This document shows, piece after piece, positions 11,926 to 24,020 of a DNA stretch of 64,000 nt. How positions within the stretch are numbered: position 1 is the stretch's first letter; the number at the start of each line of letters is the position of its first letter. Made by a program: the position numbers and the translations under genes. The notes under the pieces were generated by a model. The model was given only the letters and a program-made list of their open reading frames with translations, did not search any database and was not told the DNA's origin. Source of the stretch: Halichondria panicea (lineage: Eukaryota; Porifera; Demospongiae; Suberitida; Halichondriidae); assembly GCF_963675165.1 (NCBI RefSeq), contig NC_087377.1, positions 8,201,122-8,265,121 of the forward strand. Reading direction: 5' to 3'.

Positions 11926-13391
11926 ATGGCGTATCTTTCTATCAAAGGTGTTCTATCAAAGGTGCTGGAACGCATTGTTCATAATGAGGTAGTGGAGTAT
12001 CTTACTTCCAACAACCTTCTTTCAACACTTCAATTTGGCTTCAGGTGGGGCAGTTCTACCCAGGAGGCAATCCTCCATGCTACTCATGACTGGCACCGCT
12101 CATTGGAGAATGGCTCTAGTGTAGCTGCTGTTTTCTTTGACCTGAGCAAAGCCTTCGACAGAGTCCCTCACCAAGGCCTCCTGAAAACTCTCTGGTCAGC
12201 AGGCATCTCGGGCAGCCTACATAAGTGGTTTACTAGCTACCTCACAAACAGGAAGCAGAAGGTAGTCCTAGATAGTCACTCTTCGTCCACCGCCAATGTC
12301 ACTTCTGGAGTACCAGTCCATCTTAGGCCCCCTTCTGTTCAGCCTATACATTGATCCCCTAACAAGAATTCCTCTTTCTCCGGGCTCTCAGCTGTTATTA
12401 TATGCGGACGACATACTCCTGTACAGCCCCATTAGAAATGAATTTGACGTCTTGGATCTTCAAGGAGATATTGATGCCATCGCCAACTGGGTCAACACTG
12501 CGGGTCTCACTCTCAATCAGTCAAAACCAAACTGCTACTCCTCTCTAGAAAGAGACAGCCCCCGTCCATCATACTCTCTACAAACTCAGGTCAAATCACA
12601 CAAGTGGACTCCTTGTCCTACCTTGGAGTCACCATCACAAAAGACCTAAAATGGAATCTGCGCTACAGGCACTTCAACCAAGCAGATCAGTCCACACTTT
12701 CCTCCCTGTACAAATCACTGGTGCTCCCACTTCTGGATTACTGTAGCAGTGTGTGGGACCCATCTTCTTCTTGTGCCATCAATCAGTTGGAGTCGGTTCA
12801 GAAGTTTGGAGCGCGACTCTGTACCAAACGCTGGTCAGATCAATACTTACCTCTGCTAGCTAGTTTATCTTGGCCCTCTCTGAGCACAAGACGGTCTCAA
12901 CAGAAAGTAACTCTGTGCCGCAGGATCATCAGGGGGGAATCAATTCTCCACTCGTCAAGGTTCACACTCAATCCGAAACCTCAGCATTACCATCATGACC
13001 AACCTCTACTTATCCCCTTTGCCAAAACACTGTCTTATCAATCATCATTCTTCGTAAATGTGGTTCCACTCTGGAATTCCCTACCAAGCAGTGCTGTCTC
13101 TGCAAGTAGTTTACTTAGTTTTAAGGCTCATGTGCGGGATTGTTTCAATTAATTACTTACTTATAACTAATTGCCTGCTTGCCCTTACTTACAGTTTTGT
13201 GTCTGTTAATTAATTTGTATGTCACTGTCCTTGTCACTGCCTGAACCTTTTAGCTACTTTTGTTTTTTGTTTGTTTTTGTTTTTTTGTTTTGCATTTTGC
13301 TGTTTTTTGTTAGGGCTACCTTAATATTAGCTCTCAGTTGCTAGTTGGTACGTACCTATGCTCTGCATTAAATTTTATAAAGGAAAAAAAA
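11926..13391 (+). mobile_element. 5'-truncated LINE (Jockey/CR1-like) with broken reverse transcriptase
   Basis: The three successive frames 11926-12354, 12296-12649 and 12604-13152 together give the middle and C-terminal part of a non-LTR reverse transcriptase. Visible blocks are SKVLERIVHNEVVEYL, AVFFDLSKAFDRVPH (catalytic Asp), GPLLFSLYIDPL, LLLYADDILLYS (the YADD box) and the thumb-like LVLPLLDYCSSVWDP. The frame breaks just after GVP, where about five bases of the usual GVPQGSILGP block are missing, and again near 12600. The endonuclease and the start of the RT are absent, as expected for 5' truncation. After the stop at 13150-13152 a T-rich 3' tail runs to a short A tract near 13384-13391. 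The element cannot encode a functional protein. Confidence 0.85.
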
Positions 13392-13620
13392 ATCAGAGGG
13401 GCTCCTACTGTACCACTTGTAGGGGCTGGCTCAGAAACGAATAACACCACGTGAGCAAATACTTCAAGGAGCAGACACTTCTTACAACACAAAACTTCTT
13501 ACTGGACTTGCTGCTAACATTATAACAACAACTTTCTCACACATTAGATTTAATAAATTTAATAAATTATAGGTTTAGCAAAGGTAAACTTCTTTATATA
13601 TATTTTTATATGGATTAAAG
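13392..13620. other. LINE 3' flank, unassigned
   Basis: This short stretch lies between the A tract of the LINE and the first direct repeat copy. No gene is seen. Confidence 0.4.
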
Positions 13621-13979
13621 TATTTTGGTGATTTCCTCAGACAGAAAAAGAAAAGAAAACGCAATACGAAAAAAGCGATCTAGAAGCTGAAGAGTTGAAG
13701 CCACACTGCCTCTCTTAACTGGATACTAGCCACTGATGCTTGTGTCAATTACTTATCAATTTTCTAATACAGAACCAAAATTAAAAGTATGCGCATGTGC
13801 AACCGACTAAGACCCATTGGCAGTAAACCTTTGAGGCCGTTATGAAGTAGCATAGTAGACTTTCATTCACACTGTTGCAAAAAGGTCCTCGACTCAATAA
13901 AAACAACAAAGGCAAAAAAGAGGCGGCTACAGTTTAAGAAATCGCAAAGGACATCATACGAAGCACAGCAACGAAAAGA
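13621..13979. repeat. Direct repeat of about 360-390 bp, copy 1
   Basis: It starts TATTTTGGTGATTTCCTCAG and ends near ACGAAGCACAGCAACGAAAA. Copy 2 at 14566-14957 is nearly identical apart from small indels. The copies flank a LINE-type C-terminal relic, so this may be an unequal duplication of a transposon tail. Confidence 0.8.
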
Positions 13980-14314
13980 AATTATGTTGTAATAAGAAAA
14001 ATAGGCTGTTAGCTTGACATTAAAATATAGCATAATATAGGTAATATCTTGAGCATGTATTTCCTGATGCTTTCCCAACTCAAGATTGATTGTCGTAATT
14101 AATTCTATACCTCGGCTCGCATGAATAATAAGTAGTATGGTTCTACTTCAATGTTCATAGATTCCATGGGAATTACATAGATGGGAGGAAGCTTACAACA
14201 GTAAGTCTAAATAATAGCTTAATAATAATAATAATAATCGCCACGTTCATTTTCACGAGCAATGTAGTTATGTAATTAAAAAACGGCCTTTTGTGACGCA
14301 ATATGCAATATGGT

Positions 14315-14565
14315 CCAACCCACTGTGTCTGTGGCCAGACGTTCTCTATTCAACATGCTCTCTCATGCCCAAGAGGAGGCTACCCCAGCATAAGGCACAA
14401 CGAGCTAAGAGATAAAACTGCCTCTCTATACTGAAAGAAACCTACCATGGTGTCGCAACGGAGCCAACTCTACAACCAGTGACAAGTGAAACCTTTGAAG
14501 GTGCCTCAGCAGAGACGGAAACGGTTTCAGATAATGAAGAGGATCTCGTCATTCGAGCAATGGTC
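14315..14565 (+). pseudogene. C-terminal fragment of an RLE-like LINE protein
   Basis: The frame from 14315 reads PTHCVCGQTF, HALSCPRGGYPSIRHNEL, then a TGA stop. One frame over it continues as VATEPTLQPVTSETF. These blocks align by eye with the zinc-finger region (CVCG...H..SC) of the intact C terminus at 37394-38207, so this is another copy of that family, heavily decayed. The frameshift and the stop show it is dead. Confidence 0.65.
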
Positions 14566-14957
14566 TATTTTGGTGATTTCCTCAGACAGAAAAAAGTATG
14601 AAGGAAAGTTAAAGAGAAAAGAAAACGCAATACGAACAAAGCGATCTAGAAGCTGAAGAGTTGAAGCCACTGCCTCTCTTAACTGGATACTAGCCACTGA
14701 TGCTTGTGTCAATTACTTATCAATTTTCTAATACAGAACCAAAATTAAAATTATGCGCATGTGCAACCGACTAAGACCCATTGGCAGTAAACCTTATTGG
14801 CAGTAAACCTTCGAGGCCGTTACGAGTCAATAGCAGTATAGTAGCCTTTCATTCACACTGTTGCAAAAAGGTCCTCGACTCAATAAAAACAACAAAGGCA
14901 AAAAAGAGGCGGCTACAGTTGAAGAAACAAAGGACATACGAAGCACAGCAACGAAAA
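14566..14957. repeat. Direct repeat of about 360-390 bp, copy 2
   Basis: Partner of 13621-13979, with an extra repeat of CATTGGCAGTAAACCTT. Confidence 0.8.
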
Positions 14958-15128
14958 CTGTGGTCAAATAAACATGGACACCACACCTACGCGGAGAGGA
15001 TGAGGATATGGTTGAAAAGGTCGAGATTGTCAAGGGAGCAAAGGAAAAGAGAAAGTGCAAGTGTGGATCCAGTAGCCATTCCTTACCAACTCACAGAAAC
15101 TACTGTCCAAACAACCCCAACAATTTAA
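14866..15128 (+). CDS. Lysine/arginine-rich ORF of unknown function
   Basis: Inside and after repeat copy 2 an open frame encodes a very basic stretch (TTKAKKRRLQLKKQRTYEAQ ... AERMRIWLKRSRLSREQRKR) followed by a threonine-rich end. I do not recognise a family. The first half is repeat-derived and is broken in copy 1, so this could be a transposon-derived tail rather than a gene. Confidence 0.25.
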
Positions 15129-15961
15129 AACTTGCCGCAAACAGTGGCGCAACACCGATTGGCAATCTCGCTGAGAAAGAGTTTGGTGATTCCAGATAGA
15201 ATAGAAGTCATGAATAGTGGCTTCTTCAATGCAAAATTTCTCTAACGATCGGGCGATCGATGATCAAGTCTGACTATCGATCGGAGGAGCTCGACATCGA
15301 TGCCTTTGAGGATGCCATCACTAGTGCATGTATGTGGAGCACTTGCAGGACCTGCCCTATGAACTCACGAGTACGCTATGCCAGCAGTTCTCTTCAGTTT
15401 AATCATTAATTTTGTGTTATGTTTTATCACAATTAACTTACATGTAATAATATAATTATGTTCAGTTTAAAAAAAAATTGCACAAGCTATCATGTCAAAA
15501 TGTGATGGGACTAGCGCTCTAGTGCTGTCTAGTGCAGTCTATGTCATCACATTTTTCGCCGCGGTTTAAACCGCCATGTGTTTCAAAAGGAGGCGATTTG
15601 CAATTGCAGATCCGCAATGTCAATTTTTTAAGGGGGGAATAAAGCCCAAGAAATAAATAACATAAATAATAAATACTGAGGGGAAAAATTGCCTGAGGCC
15701 GTCATTTAATGCGCACGACCCCTCACTCAAATACGTAATGCACCCATTCTACTTTTATATCAAACGTTGAACTGTAATTGTTAGTGTGTTGGATCACAGG
15801 CCAAGCGATCATTTAATCACTGAATTGTCATTCATCAATCATCACTTTTTGTAGATTTACAATGACAATGTATGTCTCGAGTTGTATAATTGTATAAAGC
15901 TTAATTAAGAGCCGTATGTGAAAATGAACATGCATGACAGTACATATAAAACGTGCACTTA
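15129..15961. other. Unassigned stretch
   Basis: There are short self-complementary ATCGATCG words near 15245-15300. No gene or repeat boundary is supported. Confidence 0.4.
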
Positions 15962-16782
15962 TTAAAATACACAACAATGTTCAGTTTGGCTCAAAACAAT
16001 CAGGCAGCTGTTCCGTATGAGATGCATCGTTGATTGTCCCCTTGCAATAAGCCCGCTTGAACTATAGCATTCTATCAGGAAAATTAAATTATAAGAGGTG
16101 TCGTTTTCTTCAATATCGATATTACGATGTTGTCTAACACATACTTTGAAGCAATTTGTTGACCATATCCTCCACATAGTAACAGCTACTAAATACACAA
16201 ATGGAAGAACTCAAAACATTCCGGTAAGAACAAAAGAAAAGTTAACAAAATGAACTGCTTTCAGGCTATAGCTGAAGCTGAAGCACCATAATCAGAACAA
16301 TTTCAACATCATCACAATATCGATTAATATATAAGTTGTAGATACGAAACTGCTCTTTGTATGGCTGTACCAGTAGCTGGACGATGACAAAAACATGGTA
16401 CATATGAGATAGCAATGAATATTTCGTGAGAGGGCGAACAAGACAAACATAATGATATGAGAGAGAAAGAACGTTCTAGAAAAGCATCGACAGTCACGAG
16501 TTCCATTTGTCCCGTCCTTGTAGTAACCTTGATAACAGTAAACAAACATATCAACGTGTTGACGCTGAATTTTAAACTTGTTCAGAACTCGTTGAAACCA
16601 ACGCATTGGATAGATGACAAGAAATACAAGTGGAAAGATAATCACCAAGATCAAAACAAACAAAGCAGTGATAGCGTAGGGAAGGTGTTCTTTACTGAAG
16701 TAATCCACAGATGCATCGAGGTAGAGAACATAGCGGACACTATACTCTTTAATCCTGAGACAAATCAAGCCTTCCAAACCTG
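15962..16782 (-). pseudogene. Decayed C-terminal multi-pass membrane domain of a sponge surface protein
   Basis: A minus-strand frame begins after a TTTCAG acceptor at about 16783. It reads ...HLPYAITALFVLILVIIF (hydrophobic helix), YPMRWFQRVLNKFK, then YQGYYKDGTNGTRDCRCFSR and further hydrophobic helices. The block YPxxWFQ...FQGxYKDGTNGTRDCR is one I associate with C-terminal membrane domains of large repetitive surface proteins in sponges and related lineages. Two in-frame TGA codons after MMLKLF (near 16290) and before VLPFVYLVAV (near 16199) interrupt it. The frame then continues as VYLVAVTMWRIW. The extracellular part was not found upstream. This is a relic rather than a working receptor. 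Confidence 0.6.
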
Positions 16783-18387
16783 AAAGTAATTTCTTTTACT
16801 CCACAATCACACTGGAAGTGAAAACTTACTCCCATTCCACCGTCTAAAGTAGTTCGTTTTTCTAGTGGTACAAATAGAAGTAATTACTAAACTTTCAGTG
16901 TAAACAAAGGTTAATTTATAGCTCACAAGTCATTTCTGCGCATGGGCATCTGAAGGCCAAACAAGACCAAGCAGCAGACCGCAGAGGTCCTTAGTGATGT
17001 GAGCTCAGGCAAGCACTTTCGGTCACTTTCGGCCGTAACAAACCACCACACCTTGCACAAAAGTACTGTACGTGTTTGGGTTCGAGACTCTTAAACGAAT
17101 TGTGTAGTTTTATGTACTGAATCCCCTGAGCAACCACTAATTAGATCTAACCCACCACCCCCCGCGTCTGCTCTCACGTTACAGGTGTATTTGAGTACCA
17201 GAGAGTCACCATCACAGATCAACAAAGTTATTGGGAAACAACACACATGTCTTATAATACTGTTACAAAAAGCACATAATTGTCGTGGTCAACGAATCAG
17301 TCCAAGAAGAGGAGGGGCATAACCTGTTGAAAAATAATTGAAATCACCCATTTAGGGAGTTAAAATGATGTACGCAAGCAGCTAACCTAAAGTCTGTCAA
17401 TTTGTCACACTACATGGTCCGTACTAAACAGACAGTTCGTAGACATTCCTCTTCTTCAATGAGTTAGCCAAGGTAGAGAAGCTAGTCGCGCGGAAAAAAA
17501 TCTAGCCAAGAGCTTAATATGGGCTGTTCGTACATCAAAGTGAAGTCTGTTGGGACATGCCCCAACCACCAGCTCTATACTATATTAACACATATACTGT
17601 AAAAAGAGATGTGCCATTTATAGCATGCGTGTATAGCGTGTTACACATGTGTCAAACTGCTTAAACGGCTGACTGCAGAACTTTTAAACAAGCTAAGAAC
17701 TGAAAATTGATGTACGTGCAGCCAAAGTGTTCGCCACGATTGTACATGGTCATTAATGGTCCTAACAGTGAATCATCGGAATTGTAAAATCAATTCCGCC
17801 CTATAAGAAGCTTTTGACTGTACTCAATAGATTAAATGAGTATATAATATGAGGCATACACAGGAGTTGCATGCCCTCTTCTCCTCTTCTCTTTATATGC
17901 CCTTGTCTTGGAAATACTACATGTGAGCTTGCAATTTGACATACGTGTAGCATGTTATTTGGAGGGACAATCAAATGACACGCATGTCAGGGTTGAAACA
18001 ACCCACTTGTTTTTACAGTGCGCGCGCATGCATGCCAGTTATAACAGGGATTGTGAGCGTTAGCCAATAGCAATAGGTCATACACCATACATTGATTTAA
18101 GCTGTGCAACAGTTGGAAAGTTTGCAAGCGTCGAACCACACCGAACTCTCGCAAGGTACAGTTGGCTTAAGCTGTGCAACAGTTCTGATGTGTCGAACCA
18201 TATCTAACTCTCGCACAGTACTGTTTGCTTAAGCTGTGCATTCATTGAATTGCTGTGCATTGTTCGGTGTGGTTCGACTCTTCCGAACCTCTTCGATATA
18301 CAACAATGCAGTAAAATTTGACGAAGAAGAAAGAATATGAATATGTAATGTCCAATGAGCTGTATCATTACCTGCTTACCACATTTA
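16783..18387. other. Unassigned; core-motif repeats appear from about 18060
   Basis: No gene is seen from 16783 to 18060. From about 18100 the TTCGGTGTGGTTCGA / TCGAACCACACCGAA core motif appears, joined to TTAAGCTGTGCAACAGTT words. An almost identical block stands at about 20120-20440, so this is the downstream end of the duplicated gene unit. Confidence 0.5.
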
Positions 18388-19724
18388 TCACCACAAAACA
18401 ATGCTAGTCTACAATACTTGTACAATTAGCACACGAGTACTCACTGACTCAATCCCACTGGTGTCACTCGTCTCAGGATCATCATTGTTGTCCTGTGAGT
18501 TCACGGATTCTTTGTTCTTTGTACCCGCCTTGGTTTTTTTCGATGTAGCCTATGTGTGTGTGTGTGTGTAATAATGGATAATGTGTATATTAAACACTCA
18601 AACCCTAACCCATGGCACTTGTACAATTAGCACACGAGTACTCACTGACTCAATCCCACTGGTGTCACTCGTCTCAGGATCATCATTGTTGTCCTGTGAG
18701 TTCACAGATTCTTTGTTCTTTGTACCCGCCTTGGTTTTTTTCGATGTAGCCTATGTGTGTGTGTGTGTAATAATGGATAATGTGTATATTAAACACTCAA
18801 ACCCTAACCCATGGTTACAGTACCCTTACTTCTCTACGCTACATGTGTGTGTGTTTGAGAAATGGTATTAACAGGGTAGGTGATGACGGCTTTCCACCGT
18901 AAACTCCTAACACTCCCAGGAAGTCGAACTCAAACACATGTATGTTATATTCTTGCCTTTTTTTTACGTTTGTTACGTGGCAGAGGCTCGTTCTCACTAC
19001 TGCCATCCTGTAGAAAGGACAGGAAGTTGTCAAACATAATGTAGACCATATCATGCGAGTGGTTCGACTCTTCCGAACCTCTAAGAACTACTGTACAGCA
19101 TAAGCAAAGAGTACTTTGCCAGAGTTCGGTGTGGTTCGACTCTTCCGAACCTCTTCAAAGTAAGTTAATAATTTACCTGTGGTTTATTTTTCTTAAATGG
19201 TGGAGGACTCAATGACTCGTCACTGCACACATTCTGATTCTGTAGAAAGATCAGATAAGGACATCCATCAAGACAAAAAACGGGGTTGAGCAACAGACAC
19301 AGCAACAGAGGGAACGAGGACAGTTTACCTCTCGGCATTCCCTCACTAGCTGCTTGACTTTACTTGCTGCTTTGCTTTTCCTCGTTTCGAGGGCTTCTGG
19401 AGTGTCTATAATAGGGGGGGAACCAACGTTGTTTATGTTTAGGCAATCAACACCAAACATATGCTTGGGGAACTTACTTTCAAAAAATTTTTCATTGTCT
19501 CCCAACTCACGTTTCTTGGGAGTGAGTGTGACTAATGTTCCTTCAGTGGTCTGTGTGTGTGTGGGGGGGGGAGGTATTTATCTGATCTGGATGGAATTTA
19601 ATGGTGTTAGCTAGTTACATGTACATACCTTACACACGGCCTTAAAACCTGCGGGACCTTTACTGGTCACATAGCCAGGGATTTCTTGGGTCTGGGTTAT
19701 TCTTACTGGCGACGATGATGCAGT
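18388..19724 (-). pseudogene. Exon-repeat gene, copy B (start codon lost)
   Basis: This copy has the same exon set as copy A: 19629-19724, 19329-19550, 19177-19239, 18957-19007, two copies of the 35-codon exon (18646-18750 and 18445-18549) and a last exon at 18388-18408. All borders match GT/AG, except that the intron after 18957 starts with GC, as in copy A. The position equivalent to the start ATG is ACT here, so translation cannot begin as in copy A unless another upstream exon is used. Exons two to four are otherwise open. Only two repeat exons are present against four in copy A, so exon number has changed since duplication. The function is unknown. Confidence 0.65.
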
Positions 19725-19823
19725 ACTTTTAAGCTGTGCAACAGTTGGAAAAAGTTTGCAAGCGTCGAACCACACCGAACTCTCGCAAGGTACAGCTGGT
19801 TTAAGCTGTGCTTACCACATTTA

Positions 19824-20016
19824 TCACCACAAAACAGTGCTAGTCTACAATACTTGTACACTTAGCACACAAGTAACTCACTGACTCATTCCTACTGGTG
19901 TCACTCGTCTCAGGTGCATGTAAACCAGAAGAGGAGATCGCATCATCATCATTCTTGTCCTGTGAGTTCACGGATTCTTTGTTCTTTGTACCCGCCTTAG
20001 TTTTTTTCGATGTAGC
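19824..20016 (-). pseudogene. Third, partial copy of the exon-repeat gene
   Basis: Between copies A and B lies one variant of the repeated exon (19882-20016, 45 codons instead of 35, with an insert reading AISSSGLHA) and a last-exon-like piece at about 19824-19844. The other exons are missing. This points to an earlier triplication followed by deletion. Confidence 0.6.
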
Positions 20017-20415
20017 CTGTGTGTGTGTGTAATAATTGATAATGTTTCAATGCTTTTGAACCTCTTCGAAGTATTTCAAATCAGTTCGAAGAGGTTTGGA
20101 AATGTGTATAGTGTACTATTTGATTTAAGCTGTGCAACAGTTGGAAAGTTTGCAAGCGTCGAACCACACCGAACTCTCGCAAGGTACAGTTGGCTTAAGC
20201 TGTGCAACAGTTCTGATGTGTCGAACCATATCTAACTCTCGCACAGTACTGTTTGCTTAAGCTGTGCATTCATTGAATTGCTGTGCATTGTTCGGTGTGG
20301 TTCGACTCTTCCGAACCTCTTCGATATACAACAATGCAGTAAAATTTGACGAAGAAGAAAGAATATGAATATGTAATGTCCAATGAGCTGTATCATTACC
20401 TGCTTACCACATTTA

Positions 20416-22151
20416 TCACCACAAAACAATGCTAGTCTACAATACTTGTACAATTAGCACACGAGTACTCACTGACTCAATCCCACTGGTGTCACTCGTC
20501 TCAGGATCATCATTGTTGTCCTGTGAGTTCACGGATTCTTTGTTCTTTGTACCCGCCTTGGTTTTTTTCGATGTAGCCTATGTGTGTGTGTGTGTGTAAT
20601 AATGGATAATGTGTATATTAAACACTTAAACCCTAACCCATGGCACTTGTACAATTAGCACACGAGTACTCACTGACTCAATCCCACTGGTGTCACTCGT
20701 CTCAGGATCATCATTGTTGTCCTGTGAGTTCACAGATTCTTTGTTCTTTGTACCCGCCTTGGTTTTTTTCGATGTAGCCTATGTGTGTGGTGTGTAATAA
20801 TGGATAATGTGTATATTAAACACTCAAACCCTAACCCATGGCAACTTGTACAATTAGCACACGAGTACTCACTGACTCAATCCCACTGGTGTCACTCGTC
20901 TCAGGATCATCATTGTTGTCCTGTGAGTTCACAGATTCTTTGTTCTTTGTACCCGCCTTGGTTTTTTTCGATGTAGCCTATGTGTGTGTGTGTGTAATAA
21001 TGGATAATGTGTATATTAAACACTCAAACCCTAACCCATGGCACTTGTACAATTAGCACACGAGTACTCACTGACTCAATCCCACTGGTGTCACTCGTCT
21101 CAGGATCATCATTGTTGTCCTGTGAGTTCACAGATTCTTTGTTCTTTGTACCCGCCTTGGTTTTTTTCGATGTAGCCTATGTGTGTGTGTGTGTAATAAT
21201 GGATAATGTGTATATTAAACACTCAAACCCTAACCCATGGTTACAGTACCCTTACTTCTCTACGCTACATGTGTGTGTGTTTGAGAAATGGTATTAACAG
21301 GGTAGGTGATGACGGCTTTCCACCGTAAACTCCTAACACTCCCAGGAAGTCGAACTCAAACACATGTATGTTATATTCTTGCCTTTTTTTTACGTTTGTT
21401 ACGTGGCAGAGGCTCGTTCTCACTACTGCCATCCTGTAGAAAGGACAGGAAGTTGTCAAACATAATGTAGACTATATCATGCGAGTGGTTCGACTCTTCC
21501 GAACCTCTAAGAACTACTGTACAGCATAAGCAAAGAGTACTTTGCCAGAGTTCGGTGTGGTTCGACTCTTCCGAACCTCTTCAAAGTAAGTTAATAATTT
21601 ACCTGTGGTTTATTTTTCTTAAATGGTGGAGGACTCAATGACTCGTCACTGCACACATTCTGATTCTGTAGAAAGATCAGATAAGGACATCCATCAAGAC
21701 AAAAAACGAGGTTGAGCAACAGACACAGCAACAGAGGGAACGAGGACAGTTTACCTCTCGGCATTCCCTCACTAGCTGCTTGACTTTACTTGCTGCTTTG
21801 CTTTTCCTCGTTTCGAGGGCTTCTGGAGTGTCTATAATAGGGGGGGAACCAACGTTGTTTATGTTTAGGCAATCAACACCAAACATATGCTTGGGGAACT
21901 TACTTTCAAACAATTTTTCATTGTCTCCCAACTCACGTTTCTTGGGAGTGAGTGTGACTAATGTTCCTTCAGTGGTCTGTGTGTGTGTGGGGGGGGGGAG
22001 GTATTTATCTGATCTGGATGGAATTTAATGGTGTTAGCTAGTTACATGTACATACCTTACACACGGCCTTAAAACCTGCGGGACCTTTACTGGTCACATA
22101 GCCAGGGATTTCTTGGGTCTGGGTTATTCTTACTGCCGACGATGATGCCAT
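20416..22151 (-). CDS. Exon-repeat gene, copy A: intact spliced protein of about 290 aa, unknown function
   Basis: I place nine exons: 22056-22151 (starts MASSSAVRITQTQEIPGYV), 21755-21976, 21603-21665, 21383-21433, four near-identical 105-bp exons (21072-21176, 20873-20977, 20674-20778, 20473-20577) and 20416-20436, ending in a TGA. Every intron is phase 0 and has GT/AG ends except the one after 21383, which starts GC. All exon lengths are multiples of three. The protein is hydrophilic. Exon 2 contains KFPKHMFGVDCLNI, exons 3-4 are lysine-rich (FKKNKP, RNKRKKK), and each repeat exon reads ATSKKTKAGTKNKES followed by an acidic SQDNNDDPETSDTS. A nuclear, chromatin- or DNA-associated role would fit the basic/acidic composition, but I recognise no domain. 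The promoter side is an inverted minisatellite. Confidence 0.7.
20440..21240 (-). repeat. Tandem exon-plus-intron repeat, about 200 bp, four units
   Basis: Each unit holds the 105-bp exon of copy A, a short intron with a (GT)n run, and the word CCCTAACCCATGG. The four units differ at only a few positions. The matching array in copy B (about 18416-18812) has two units. The (TG)n tract lies just before the 3' splice site on the minus strand. Confidence 0.9.
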
Positions 22152-22224
22152 TTGTTCGAACTAGGCGTTGCGACTGGTAACGTGTCAGATGTGTCACGTG
22201 TCAGGTCATTTGCAGCACAAGCAA

Positions 22225-24020
22225 ACACTTGGTGAGTGTGTTCTACAGGGTGTTCGGTGTGTTTCGATCCCTCCAACTTTTTCGAACTATACTACTGGAG
22301 ATGCAAACACTTTGTGAAGGTGTTCTACTGGAGTTCGGTGTGGTTCGATCGTTCCGAACCTCTTCAAACTACATTACTGGACACGTAAACACTTGGTGAG
22401 GGTGTTCTACAGGTGTTCGGTGATTTGATCCCTTCGAACCTCTTCGAACTATATTACTGGACACGCAAACACTTGGTGAGGGTGTACTACAGGTGTTTGG
22501 TGTGGTTGGATCCCACCAAACCTCGTCGAACTACGCTACTGGACTGGCAAACACTTGGTTAGGGTGTTGTACAGGTGTTCGGTGTGGTTCGGTGTGGTTC
22601 GATCCTTTGATCCTCTTCGAACTACACTACTGGACATGCCAAAACTTGATTAGGGTGTTCTACAAGTGTTCGGTGTGGTTCGATCCCTCACCAAGTGTTT
22701 GCGGTCCAGTAGTGTAGTTCGAAGAGGATCGGAAGGATCGAACCACGCCGAACACCTGTAGAACACCCTAACCAAGTGTTTGCGTCTCCAGTAGTGTAGT
22801 TCAAAGAGGATCGGAAGGATCGAACCACACCGAACACCTGTAGAACACCCTAACCAAGTGTTTGCGCATCCAGTAGTGTAGTTCGAAGAGGTTCGGAAGG
22901 ATTGAACCACAATGAACACTTGTCCAGTAGTGTAGTTCGAAGAGGTTCGGAAGAATCGAACCACACCGAACACCTGTAGAACACCCTCACCAAGTGTTTG
23001 CTTGTGCTGAGATTTAGGACACGTAAACACTTGGTAAGGGTGTTCTACAGGTGTTCGGTGATTTGATCCCTTCGAACCTCTTCGAACTATATTACTGGAC
23101 ACGCAAACACTTGGTGAGTGTGTTCTATAGATGTTCAGTGTGGCTCGATCGCTCCGAACCTCTTCGAACTATGCTACTGGACTGGTAAACACTTGGTTAG
23201 GGTGTTGTACAGGTGTTCGGTGTGGTTCGATCCCTAAATCTCAGCACAAGCAAACACTTGGTGAGGGTGTTCTACAGGTGTTCGATTCTTCCGAACCTCT
23301 TCGAAGTACACTACTGGACACGCAAACACTTGGTTAGGGTGTTCTACAGGTGTTCGGTGTGGTTCGAACCACACCGAACTCCTGTAGAACACCTTCACAA
23401 AGTGTTTGAATCTCCAGTAGTATAGTTTGAAGAAGTTCAGAGGGATCGAACCACACTGAACACCAGTAGAACACCCTCACCAAGTGTTTGTGTGTCCAAT
23501 AGTGTAGTTCGAAGAGGTTCGGAAGAATCGAACCACACCGAACACCTTGTAGAACACACTCACCAAGTGTTTGCTTGTGCTGAGATTTAGTGATCGAACC
23601 ACACCAAACACCTGTACAACACCCTAACCAAGTGTTTGCCTGTCCAGTAGTGTAGTTCAAAGAAGTTAGGAACCACACTAAACACATGTAGAACACCCTC
23701 ACCAAGTGTTTGCTTGTGCTGAGATTTAGAGATTGAACCACACCGAACACCTGTACAACACCCTAACCAAGTGTTTGCCTGTACAACTCTTCCGAACCTC
23801 TTCAAACTATTGTACAGCATAAACAAAGAGTATCTTGCAAGTGTTTGGTGTGGTTCGATCAAGTTTGAAGAGATTCGAAAGAGACTTTGAACCACACCGA
23901 ACTCTCGCGTGTCCAGTGGTGTAGTTCGATGAGGTTCGGAAGAATCGAACCACACCGAACACCTGTAGAACACCTTCACCAAGTGTTTGCGTGTCCAGTA
24001 GTATAGTTCGAAGTTATAAG
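22225..24020. repeat. Orientation-switching minisatellite, unit about 90-95 bp
   Basis: The unit contains AACACTTGGTGAGGGTGTTC, TACAGGTGTTCGGTGTGG, TTCGATCCTTCCGAACCTC and TTCGAACTACACTACTGGAC. Units run in plus orientation to about 22685, minus to about 23010, plus to about 23365 and minus to about 24020, so large inverted repeats are present. A further minus then plus block lies at 24430-24870. Long open frames in this region are by-products of the repeat. Confidence 0.9.

Noticed and set aside
18581-21297. Plus-strand ORFs (TRVLTDSIPLVSLVSGSS...) repeated in the tandem units
   Set aside because: They are the antisense of the 105-bp minus-strand exon, which has matching splice borders and phase. 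The plus-strand frames do not.
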